5,489 nt of DNA, from NCBI GenBank assembly GCA_902495085.1, contig CABUWA010000132.1, forward strand, positions 1-5,489, written 5' to 3'. A program made the translations under genes and the position numbers. The notes under the pieces are model-generated. The model did no database searches, was not told the DNA's origin, and saw only the letters and a program-made list of their open reading frames with translations. This stretch comes from an uncultured Collinsella sp. GTDB taxonomy: Bacteria > Actinomycetota > Coriobacteriia > Coriobacteriales > Coriobacteriaceae. Numbering within the stretch: the first letter of the stretch is position 1; each line of letters begins with the position of its first letter. Below, one piece after another: positions 1-5,489 of the stretch.

Positions 1-516
1 CATGCGCAGGCGCGCGGTGCGCACATTTATGCCGAGGTCGTGGGCTACGGCAACACCGATGATGCCTATCACATCACGAGCCCCGATCCCGAGGCTGCCG
101 GCATTGCCCGTGCGATATCGCTGGCGGTGGCCGAGGGCGACGTTAAGCCTTCCGAAGGCCTCTACATCAACGCCCACGGCACCTCGACCAAGCTCAACGA
201 TTCGTCCGAGACGGCGGGCATTAAGCGTGCGCTCGGCGAGGACGCGGCGCGCGCCGCGCACGTCTCGTCGACTAAGTCGATGACCGGCCACATGATCGGT
301 GCCACGGGCGCCATCGAGGTCATGGCCTGTGCCATGGCGCTCGAGCAGGGCGTGGTGCCTCCGACCATTAATTACCACACGCCCGATCCCGCCTGCGATC
401 TTGATTACACGCCCAATCGCGCGGTTCGCGCCGACCTTACCTGGGCGCTTTCGACCAACCTGGGCTTTGGCGGTCACAACGCCGCCATCGCGCTGCGTAG
501 ATATACGAGGAGCTAG
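1..516 (+). CDS. fabF: 3-oxoacyl-[ACP] synthase II (KAS II), 3' part
   Basis: Partial gene: the frame is open from the first base, and the last 171 codons are present before TAG. FabF condenses malonyl-ACP with a growing acyl-ACP in the cytoplasm, the elongation step of type II fatty acid synthesis. Both catalytic histidines of the thiolase-fold Cys-His-His triad are visible: NAHGTST (His at visible codon 59, bases 175-177) and STKSMTGH (Lys at codon 92, His at codon 97). The C-terminal NLGFGGHNAAI motif is also present. The nucleophilic cysteine lies upstream of the window. The visible part corresponds to roughly the last 40% of a usual protein of about 410 residues. The KAS II (FabF) call rather than KAS I (FabB) rests on the NAHGTSTKLND context and on the accB-fabZ-accC neighbours. 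The stop lies 3 bp before accB, so the two are almost certainly co-transcribed. An in-frame GTG at position 40 is an internal valine, not the start. Confidence 0.95.
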   Translation, partial: HAQARGAHIYAEVVGYGNTDDAYHITSPDPEAAGIARAISLAVAEGDVKPSEGLYINAHGTSTKLNDSSETAGIKRALGEDAARAAHVSSTKSMTGHMIGATGAIEVMACAMALEQGVVPPTINYHTPDPACDLDYTPNRAVRADLTWALSTNLGFGGHNAAIALRRYTRS

Positions 517-519
517 AGC

Positions 520-996
520 ATGGATTCCAAAAGACTTGCCGAGATAGCCGATGTTATGGAGGACCGCGGCCTCACGCGCGTGCGCGTTGAGGAGCCCGAT
601 GGCACCGCGGTCGAACTCGAGCGTGCGAGTGCCGCGCAGCCGGTTGCCGTGCCCATGTCTATGCCGGGTGCCGTGACTGCTCCGGCGGTGGCTCCTGTCG
701 CCATGCCTGCCGCCGCACCGGAGCCCGCCGCGCAGGCGCCTGCCGCCGCACCGGAGCCCAAGGGCACCGAGGTGACCGCTCCCATGGTCGGCGTTTTCTA
801 TGCTGCCCCGGCGCCGGGCGACGAGCCGTTTGTGCACGTGGGCTCTAAGGTCAAGGCCGGCGAGACCCTCTGCATCATCGAGGCCATGAAGGTTCTCAAC
901 GAGGTAACGGCCGAGGCGGATGGCGAGGTGCTCGAGATCTGCGTGGCCGACGGCGACCTCGTGGAGTTTGGCAGCTGCCTCATGAGGATCGGATAG
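520..996 (+). CDS. accB: Biotin carboxyl carrier protein of acetyl-CoA carboxylase (BCCP)
   Basis: The 158-residue protein carries covalently bound biotin, which AccC carboxylates and which then donates the carboxyl group at the AccD/AccA active site. Residues 1-36 form the N-terminal region typical of BCCP (ADVMEDRGLTRVRVEEPDG). Residues about 37-83 are an Ala/Pro-rich flexible linker. Residues about 86-158 are the biotinyl domain. The biotinylation motif EAMKV puts the acceptor at Lys124, 34 residues from the C-terminus, the usual distance. The segment APAPGDEPFVHVG (96-108) matches in length and position the 'thumb' that marks acetyl-CoA carboxylase BCCP. The ATG at 520 has a GAGGAG ribosome site at 507-512, 7 bp upstream, inside the fabF end. 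Biotin protein ligase, needed for activation, is not in the window. The linker contains an exact 22-bp direct repeat, listed separately. Length is close to E. coli AccB (156). Confidence 0.97.
   Translation: MDSKRLAEIADVMEDRGLTRVRVEEPDGTAVELERASAAQPVAVPMSMPGAVTAPAVAPVAMPAAAPEPAAQAPAAAPEPKGTEVTAPMVGVFYAAPAPGDEPFVHVGSKVKAGETLCIIEAMKVLNEVTAEADGEVLEICVADGDLVEFGSCLMRIG
705..759 (+). repeat. 22-bp direct repeat in the accB linker
   Basis: Two identical 22-bp copies occupy 705-726 and 738-759, a 33-bp period (11 codons) that keeps the frame. Each encodes PAAAPEP in the Ala/Pro linker of BCCP, joined by AAQA. This looks like a recent in-frame duplication or slippage product. The change should only alter the reach of the swinging biotinyl arm. 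Confidence 0.85.
984..988 (+). promoter_or_regulatory. Ribosome binding site for fabZ, inside the end of accB
   Basis: GAGGA lies 8 bp before the GTG at 997, in the last codons of accB. This supports the 997 start. A second in-frame GTG at 1006 has a weaker AGGTGA at 995-1000 with 5-bp spacing, so the start is not fully settled; the difference is three residues. Confidence 0.55.
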
Positions 997-1428
997 GTGA
1001 TATCCGTGAACAAAGAAGAGCTCAAGAAGCTGTTACCGCATCGCGAGCCGATGCTTTTGCTCGACGAAGCCGAGCTGGTGGGCGACGAGGCCCACGGCAA
1101 GATTACGATTACGGGCGACGAGTACTTTTTGCAGGGGCATTTTCCGGGAAACCCGGTCGTCCCCGGCGTGATTCAGTGCGAGATGCTCGCCCAGAACTGC
1201 TGCGTGCTGCTGATGGGCGATGAGGAGGCGCGCGGCGCGACGCCGTTCTACACGAGTCTGGACAAGGTGCGCTTTAAGCGTCCGGTGCGCCCGGGCGACA
1301 CGGTTGATCTGGTGTGCTCCATCACGCGTGCGCGCGGGCCGTTCCGCTTTGCGACGGGCACCGCGAGCGTCAACGGTGAGGTTTGCTGCCGCGCCGATAT
1401 GTCTTTTGCACTCATGCACGAAAGTTAA
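997..1428 (+). CDS. fabZ: 3-hydroxyacyl-[ACP] dehydratase
   Basis: The 143-residue hot-dog-fold enzyme removes water from 3-hydroxyacyl-ACP to give trans-2-enoyl-ACP in the elongation cycle. Visible signatures are LPHREPMLLLDEA near residues 13-25 and the active-site helix segment GHFPGNPVVPGVIQCE. The catalytic pair is His48 and Glu62, 14 residues apart as in E. coli FabZ (His54/Glu68). The later segment SLDKVRFKRPVRPGDT is the usual substrate-tunnel region. The dehydratase motif and length fit FabZ; FabA would be longer, at about 170 residues. A related isomerase-competent dehydratase (FabN-like) cannot be excluded from sequence alone. The chosen GTG start at 997 directly follows the accB TAG with no bases between, consistent with translational coupling. 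An alternative GTG is at 1006. Position between accB and accC matches the common Firmicutes order. Confidence 0.94.
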   Translation: MISVNKEELKKLLPHREPMLLLDEAELVGDEAHGKITITGDEYFLQGHFPGNPVVPGVIQCEMLAQNCCVLLMGDEEARGATPFYTSLDKVRFKRPVRPGDTVDLVCSITRARGPFRFATGTASVNGEVCCRADMSFALMHES

Positions 1429-1438
1429 GGAAGGCTTC

Positions 1439-2782
1439 ATGTTCGACAAAGTGCTCATCGCCAACCGCGGCGAAGTCGCGGTCCGTGTTATCCGCGCGTG
1501 CCGCGATATGGGCATCAAGACCGTCGCTGTTTATTCCACGGCCGATGCGGACGCGCTGCACGTGCAGCTTGCCGACGAGGCGTATTGCATCGGTGGCCCG
1601 CGTCTTGCCGAGAGCTACCTCAACGACGATGCCGTGCTCACCTGTGCCGTAAAGTCGGGAGCTAAGGCAATTCATCCCGGCTATGGCTTCTTTTCCGAGA
1701 AGGCGAGCTTCGTGCGCGACTGCGACAAGTATGGCCTGGCGTTTGTCGGTCCTTCGGCCAAGGTGATCGACAGCATGGGCGACAAGGACGCCGCACGTCG
1801 AACGGCTGCCGCGGCGGGCGTGCCCATCGTGCCGGGCTGCGATTTGCTCAAAAGCCCCGAGGAGGCAACGGCCGAGGCCGAGCGCATTGGCTGTCCCGTG
1901 CTCATTAAGGCGCGTGCAGGTGGCGGCGGTCGCGGTATTCGCAAGGTCGAGCGCGTGGAAGATGCGGCGAAGGCGTTCATCGAGGCGCGTGCCGAGGGCG
2001 AGGCCGTCTTTGGCGACGGCGAGTGCTACATGGAGAAGTTCGTCGCGCCGGCGCACCATGTCGAGGTGCAGATTATGGCCGATAAGCAGGGCCATGTGTT
2101 TTCGCTTGGCGAGCGCGAGTGCTCGGTGCAGCGTCGCAACCAAAAGCTGATCGAGGAGAGCCCCGCGCCGTGCCTCGACGGACACGACGACATTCGTGCT
2201 CGCATGCACAAGGCAGCGCGTGACCTGGCTCGTGCCGTCGGCTACGAAGGAGCCGGTACCATCGAGTTCCTGTATTCGGACGACGGCAATTTCTACTTTA
2301 TGGAAATGAACACGCGCTTGCAGGTGGAGCATCCGGTTACGGAGTTTGTGACCGATACCGACTTGGTCAAGTGGCAGCTGCGCGTGGCAGCCGGCCAGCC
2401 TCTGCCCTTTGAGCAGGAGGATATGCCGGTCCGCAACCACGCCATGGAGTGCCGCATCAATGCCGAAACGCCGGACTTTCTGCCGTCATGCGGAACGGTC
2501 ACCGCGTTGCGTGTGCCGGGTGGTCCGCGCGTGCGCTGGGATTCCGCCATGTTTACCGGTGCGAACGTTCCGCCGTACTACGACTCCATGCTTGGCAAGC
2601 TCATCGTGTGTGCGCCCACGCGTGACGGCGCCATTCGCAAGATGCGCTCGGCCCTGGGCGAGCTCGTGATTGAAGGCGTGAGCGAAAACAGCGAGCTTCA
2701 GCTCGACGTGCTGGCAAACGACGAGTTCTTGTCGGGCATGTATCACACCGATCTGATGGGGCATCTCTATGCTGATGAATAG
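1439..2782 (+). CDS. accC: Biotin carboxylase subunit of acetyl-CoA carboxylase
   Basis: This ATP-grasp enzyme (447 residues; E. coli 449) uses ATP and bicarbonate to carboxylate the biotin on AccB. Residues 1-113 are the N-terminal biotin carboxylase domain, opening with KVLIANRGEVAVRVIRA and including AIHPGYGFFSE. Residues about 114-330 are the ATP-grasp domain: GDKDAAR with Lys116, the glycine-rich loop KARAGGGGRGIRKV (157-170), HHVEVQ (206-211), QKLIEE with Lys236, Glu276, and EMNTRLQVEHPVTE (289-302) with the metal ligand Glu289 and catalytic Arg293. Residues about 331-447 are the C-terminal domain with ECRINAE (Arg339) and YYDSMLGKLI. The ATG at 1439 is preceded by AAGGAAGG (1427-1434), which overlaps the fabZ stop. 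The same frame is open back to 1220 but that extension lies in fabZ and is not coding. Its 3' end overlaps accDA by 14 bp. There is no fused biotinyl domain, so this is the dissociated type and not a pyruvate or propionyl-CoA carboxylase alpha chain. Confidence 0.97.
   Translation: MFDKVLIANRGEVAVRVIRACRDMGIKTVAVYSTADADALHVQLADEAYCIGGPRLAESYLNDDAVLTCAVKSGAKAIHPGYGFFSEKASFVRDCDKYGLAFVGPSAKVIDSMGDKDAARRTAAAAGVPIVPGCDLLKSPEEATAEAERIGCPVLIKARAGGGGRGIRKVERVEDAAKAFIEARAEGEAVFGDGECYMEKFVAPAHHVEVQIMADKQGHVFSLGERECSVQRRNQKLIEESPAPCLDGHDDIRARMHKAARDLARAVGYEGAGTIEFLYSDDGNFYFMEMNTRLQVEHPVTEFVTDTDLVKWQLRVAAGQPLPFEQEDMPVRNHAMECRINAETPDFLPSCGTVTALRVPGGPRVRWDSAMFTGANVPPYYDSMLGKLIVCAPTRDGAIRKMRSALGELVIEGVSENSELQLDVLANDEFLSGMYHTDLMGHLYADE
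2758..2761 (+). promoter_or_regulatory. Weak ribosome binding site for accDA
   Basis: GGGG ends 7 bp before the ATG at 2769, within accC. It is the only purine-rich run near the start and favours ATG 2769 over the in-frame ATG at 2775, where spacing would be 13 bp. The match to anti-SD is poor, so re-initiation by ribosomes ending accC is likely to matter. Confidence 0.4.
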
Positions 2783-4493
2783 AAAAGCGAAGACGGTCAA
2801 TGTCCTTGAGGGGCCGATAACCGAGTCGTGCGCCGAGTTTCCCGCGCGCCACGTGTTTATCAAGTGCCCGGAGTGCCGCCGCGTGATCGATGAGGCACGC
2901 CTACACGACAACCTCGAGGTCTGCCCTCGTTGCGGCAAACACTTTCGCGTGAGCGGTCGCGCGCGCATGCGCATGACGGTCGACGAGGGCACGTTTGAGG
3001 AATGGGATGCCAATCTGGCGTCGGAGGACTTCCTCTCGTTTCCCGGCTATGCCGACAAGCTCAAGAGCGTGAGCGAGCGTTCGGGCGAGCGCGATGCCGT
3101 TGTGTGCGGCAAGGGCAAAATCTGCGGTTGCGATACGGCGCTCTTCTTTATGGACGCCAACTTTATGATGGGCTCGATGGGCTCCGTGGTGGGCGAGAAG
3201 ATCTGTCGCACATTTGAGCGTGCGACCGAGCTGGGATTGCCGGTTGTCGGCTTTACCGTTTCGGGCGGTGCGCGCATGCAGGAGGGCGTGACCTCGCTTA
3301 TGCAGATGGCCAAGATTTCTGCGGCGGTTAGGCGCCACAGCGAGGCGGGCGGCCTGTATATCACGGTGCTCACCGACCCCACGACCGGAGGCGTAACCGC
3401 GAGCTTTGCCATGGAGGGCGACATTATCCTGGCCGAGCCCGATGCCCTGACGGCATTTGCCGGCCCGCGCGTGATCGAGCAGAACATGCACAAGCGCCTG
3501 CCCAAGGGATTCCAGCGCTCCGAGTTTTTGCTGGAGCACGGCTTTTGCGATGCCGTTGTTCCGCGTGGCGAGATTGCGCTCACGGTAGGCGAGCTGTTGG
3601 CGCTGCACGAAGGGCATGCGCCCAGCCTGGGGGCACCGCATGAGATCGTGCATGCGGGTCGCCGCGGCAAAAAGCTGGGACACTTGTTTAAGCGCTCGCC
3701 GGCACCAAAAACCGCGCTCGAGATTGTCAAGCAGACCCGCTCGGCAGATCGCGCCACGGCGGGCGAGATGATCTCGCTGGGCCTGGATGGATTTGTGGAG
3801 CTGCACGGCGACCGCTACTTTGGCGACGACGCTGCTGTGGTGGCTGGCATTGGCTGGAAAGACGGACGCCCCGTAACGGTCATCGCCATCGAGCGCGGCA
3901 CCACGACCAAAGAGCGCATGCGTCGCAACTTTGGTATGGCACATCCCGAGGGCTACCGCAAAGCGCGTCGCCTTATGCGCCAGGCCGAAAAGTTTGGTCG
4001 ACCGGTTCTGTGCCTGGTCGATACTTCGGGTGCGTTTTGCGGCATCGGTGCCGAGGAGCGCGGCCAGGGCGAGGCGATTGCCCAAAATCTCATGGAGATG
4101 AGCGGCCTTAAGACACCGATTGTCTCGGTGGTGACGGGCGAAGGCGGCTCTGGTGGCGCGCTGGCGCTGTCCGTGGCCGACCGCATCCTGATGCTCTCGA
4201 GCTCGGCCTATTCGGTCGTGAGCCCCGAGGCCTGTGCGTCGATCCTGTGGAAGGATACCGAGCGCGCGAATGAGGCCGCCGAGGCGCTTAAGCTCACGGC
4301 CCCCGATCTGCTGGCGCTCGGCATCATCGACGGCATTGTTGACGATAAAGGCCTGTCGCATGAGGAGATCGCCGGTGCCGTCATGTCCTCGGCATTTGAT
4401 GCCTTCGATGCGCTTGGGCCGCTCGACGACGCGACCCTCACAAACCTCCGCTACGAAAAGTACCGCGCAATCGGTCAGTACCGCACGATGTGA
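2769..4493 (+). CDS. accDA: Acetyl-CoA carboxylase carboxyltransferase, fused beta/alpha subunits (AccD-AccA)
   Basis: A single 574-residue chain holds both carboxyltransferase subunits, which transfer the carboxyl group from biotin-AccB to acetyl-CoA to make malonyl-CoA. The AccD half (about 1-285) begins with a Cys4 zinc ribbon, Cys33-Cys36 and Cys52-Cys55, then crotonase-fold motifs VSGGARMQEGVTSLMQMAK (164-182), TDPTTGGVTASFAMEGD and AGPRVIEQ. A linker of about 25 residues (GHAPSLG to FKRSPA) leads into the AccA half (about 312-574): ELHGDRYFGDD, RRNFGMAHPEGYRKARRLM, GAEERGQGEAIAQNL, GEGGSGGALALSVADR and SPEACASILWKD. No stop or frameshift separates the halves, so the fusion is real in this sequence. 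The AccA half lacks the long N-terminal helical part of E. coli AccA (319 residues) and resembles the short streptococcal form. ATG 2769 overlaps accC by 14 bp; ATG 2775 is the alternative. Fused beta/alpha chains are known in other bacteria. Confidence 0.96.
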   Translation: MLMNRKAKTVNVLEGPITESCAEFPARHVFIKCPECRRVIDEARLHDNLEVCPRCGKHFRVSGRARMRMTVDEGTFEEWDANLASEDFLSFPGYADKLKSVSERSGERDAVVCGKGKICGCDTALFFMDANFMMGSMGSVVGEKICRTFERATELGLPVVGFTVSGGARMQEGVTSLMQMAKISAAVRRHSEAGGLYITVLTDPTTGGVTASFAMEGDIILAEPDALTAFAGPRVIEQNMHKRLPKGFQRSEFLLEHGFCDAVVPRGEIALTVGELLALHEGHAPSLGAPHEIVHAGRRGKKLGHLFKRSPAPKTALEIVKQTRSADRATAGEMISLGLDGFVELHGDRYFGDDAAVVAGIGWKDGRPVTVIAIERGTTTKERMRRNFGMAHPEGYRKARRLMRQAEKFGRPVLCLVDTSGAFCGIGAEERGQGEAIAQNLMEMSGLKTPIVSVVTGEGGSGGALALSVADRILMLSSSAYSVVSPEACASILWKDTERANEAAEALKLTAPDLLALGIIDGIVDDKGLSHEEIAGAVMSSAFDAFDALGPLDDATLTNLRYEKYRAIGQYRTM

Positions 4494-4518
4494 CAAAGGG
4501 ACAGCCCGCATGTCACAT
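4488..4518. repeat. 8-bp perfect inverted repeat over the accDA stop / EIIC start
   Basis: ATGTGACA at 4488-4495 pairs exactly with TGTCACAT at 4511-4518, leaving a 15-nt loop. The left arm contains the accDA stop TGA, the loop contains the AAAGGGA ribosome site, and the right arm covers most of the ATG at 4510. A third copy of the right arm, TGTCACA, lies at 4535-4541. The stem is not GC-rich and no T-run follows, so it does not look like an intrinsic terminator. It may be a protein-binding palindrome, an RNA hairpin that limits translation of the next gene, or a remnant of a dispersed intergenic repeat. Confidence 0.65.
4495..4501 (+). promoter_or_regulatory. Ribosome binding site for EIIC start at 4510
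   Basis: AAAGGGA ends 8 bp before the ATG at 4510 and decides the favoured start. It sits directly after the accDA stop, in the loop of the inverted repeat. A similar AAAGGG at 4523-4528 lies 5 bp before an in-frame GTG at 4534 and supports the competing start. Confidence 0.5.
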
Positions 4519-5489
4519 TGGGAAAGGGTTCCTGTGTCACAAGTTTCTAACACCTCGTTTACAACGTCGGTTTCATCAAACGCCATGGCCGTGGTGGACT
4601 ATCTGTCCAAAAGCATGATGTCGGCGCTGCCGTTTATTGTCTGCGCGGCGTTGTTCCGCACCGTCGCTGTCATTATGGGCGAAGGCATGCTGGGCCTGTG
4701 GTCTGCCGATTCCGATATCTATCGCCTGTTCTACAGTTGGCTCTATAACGCCGGCTACTACTTTTTGCCCATTTATCTTGGTTGGGCGGCCGCCCGCCAG
4801 CTCGGTTGCTCGGAGCAGCTGGGCATGATGCTGGGCGGCGTATTGATTGCACCCGATTTACTCAAGCTTGTCGATGCCGCATCGACGACGGGGGCATCGA
4901 TGACTTCCGTGTATGGTCTGCTTCCTGCGCCGGTCAACGATTACACGACGACTGTTATTCCGGTTCTCATCTCGGTGCCCGTGCTATGGCGAGTGGAGTG
5001 TTTCTTTAAGCGCGTTATCCCTAAGGCCGTGGCGTTTTCGTTCGTTCCGTTTGCGACCATGCTTGTCATGGTTCCGGTTTCGCTGTGTATTACGGCGCCG
5101 GCGGGCAGCTATCTGGGCATGCTGTTGGGCCAGCTTATGTTTATGCTTGGCAATTCCGGTGGCATCGTGTCGCTGCTCACGCTCATGGGGCTTGCTGCGG
5201 GTTGGGAGTTCCTAAAGATCGCCGGCGTCAGCAACGTTGTCCTATCGCTCGCCTATGCGCAGTTTATGAGTGTGGGAACGGATTCGTGCATCCTGATCGC
5301 CGCGACGATGGCAACGTTCGCCGTTTGGGGCATGCCCTTTGGCGCGTCGCTTCGCGTTGCGGATAAGGACGAGAAGGCGCTCATGCTGGGCTATTCAATC
5401 TCGGGTGTTCTTGGCGGCGTAAGCGAGCCGGCGCTGTACGGTTGCGGCTTTAAATATGGCAGGTGCCTGACGTGCATGGCCATTGGCGG
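4510..5489 (+). CDS. PTS sugar permease EIIC, glucose/beta-glucoside superfamily, 5' part
   Basis: Partial gene: 326 codons are open to the window edge. EIIC domains form the membrane channel that imports a sugar while EIIB phosphorylates it. The pattern follows BglF-type EIIC: a first hydrophobic helix at about 36-57 (SALPFIVCAALF), YNAGYYFLPIYLGWAAARQ (79-97), MLGGVLIAPDLLKL (107-120), YGLLPAPVNDYTTTVIPVLI (136-155), AYAQFMSVGTDSCIL (249-263) and GVSEPALYG (303-311, the usual GI(T/S)EP signature). Several hydrophobic segments between these fit an 8-10 helix protein. No EIIB domain precedes it; an EIIA or EIIB could follow beyond the window. The residue usually His in the GMH(W/H) motif aligns to Ser241. 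Possible starts are ATG 4510 (AAAGGGA, 8 bp), GTG 4534 (AAAGGG, 5 bp) and ATG 4585 (no ribosome site, but closest to where the domain begins). It follows accDA by 16 bp. Substrate is unknown; beta-glucoside, sucrose, trehalose or amino-sugar types are all possible. Confidence 0.85.
   Translation, partial: MSHWERVPVSQVSNTSFTTSVSSNAMAVVDYLSKSMMSALPFIVCAALFRTVAVIMGEGMLGLWSADSDIYRLFYSWLYNAGYYFLPIYLGWAAARQLGCSEQLGMMLGGVLIAPDLLKLVDAASTTGASMTSVYGLLPAPVNDYTTTVIPVLISVPVLWRVECFFKRVIPKAVAFSFVPFATMLVMVPVSLCITAPAGSYLGMLLGQLMFMLGNSGGIVSLLTLMGLAAGWEFLKIAGVSNVVLSLAYAQFMSVGTDSCILIAATMATFAVWGMPFGASLRVADKDEKALMLGYSISGVLGGVSEPALYGCGFKYGRCLTCMAIG

Noticed and set aside
1220..1438. N-terminal extension of accC in the same frame
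   Set aside because: The stretch lies inside fabZ, is Arg-rich without family similarity, and the ATG at 1439 has a good ribosome site and gives the normal AccC length.
1412..2440. A 342-codon open frame on the minus strand
   Set aside because: It is antisense to accC, with low-information His/Ala/Arg-rich sequence and no motif. It is a codon-bias shadow.
4489..4517. CRP/FNR-type operator (TGTGA...TCACA)
   Set aside because: The half-sites are separated by 19 bp, not the 6 bp typical of CRP sites, so this family's geometry does not fit.
4488..4530. Intrinsic terminator after accDA
   Set aside because: The 8-bp stem has mixed AT content and a 15-nt loop, and is followed by TTGGG with no T-run.
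2901..4586. A 561-codon open frame on the minus strand
   Set aside because: It lies antisense to accDA, whose protein has all family motifs. Long antisense frames are expected in GC-rich genes, and its translation shows no recognisable domain.
4637..5366. Short plus-strand open frames of 63-100 codons in the EIIC region
   Set aside because: They are out of frame with the continuous EIIC reading frame, which has family motifs along its whole length.
1..5489. A novel defence, CRISPR or mobile system
   Set aside because: All sequence except the short junction is explained by six recognisable metabolic or transport genes. No spaced repeat array, transposase or integrase is present.

Overview
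The window is a GC-rich stretch read entirely on the + strand. It covers the distal part of a type II fatty-acid-synthesis operon and the first part of an unrelated sugar-transport gene. Gene order is fabF (3' end only) - accB - fabZ - accC - accD/accA (fused), then a PTS sugar permease (EIIC) that runs off the right edge. High GC, strong G/C preference at third codon positions, GTG starts and a Firmicutes-style fab/acc order together suggest a Coriobacteriia-type actinobacterium such as Collinsella. That placement is inference from content and was not checked by a search.

Region 1 (1-4493) is a compact operon with gaps of 0-10 bp or overlaps. Biotin carboxylase (AccC) carboxylates biotin carried on AccB. 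The carboxyltransferase (AccD and AccA halves joined in one 574-residue chain) moves the carboxyl group to acetyl-CoA to give malonyl-CoA. FabF uses malonyl-ACP for chain elongation, and FabZ dehydrates the 3-hydroxyacyl-ACP intermediate. The window therefore encodes every catalytic part of acetyl-CoA carboxylase plus two elongation-cycle enzymes. The other usual members (fabH, acpP, fabD, fabG and an enoyl reductase) would be expected upstream, outside the window, and so would the operon promoter.

Region 2 (4488-4541) is a short junction. It holds an 8-bp inverted repeat that includes the accDA stop codon, and two similar modules in which AAAGGG is followed by a start codon and TCACA. No clear intrinsic terminator or promoter is visible.

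Region 3 (4510-5489) is a PTS EIIC gene of the glucose/beta-glucoside superfamily. Its frame is open to the window end and no EIIB domain precedes it. It lies 16 bp after accDA on the same strand, so read-through is possible, although its role is sugar uptake rather than lipid synthesis.

No RNA genes, CRISPR arrays, insertion sequences or wholly new system were found. The points most worth a second look are the fused AccDA, the repeat-structured junction with two competing starts, and the EIIC with a non-canonical residue at a usually conserved histidine.
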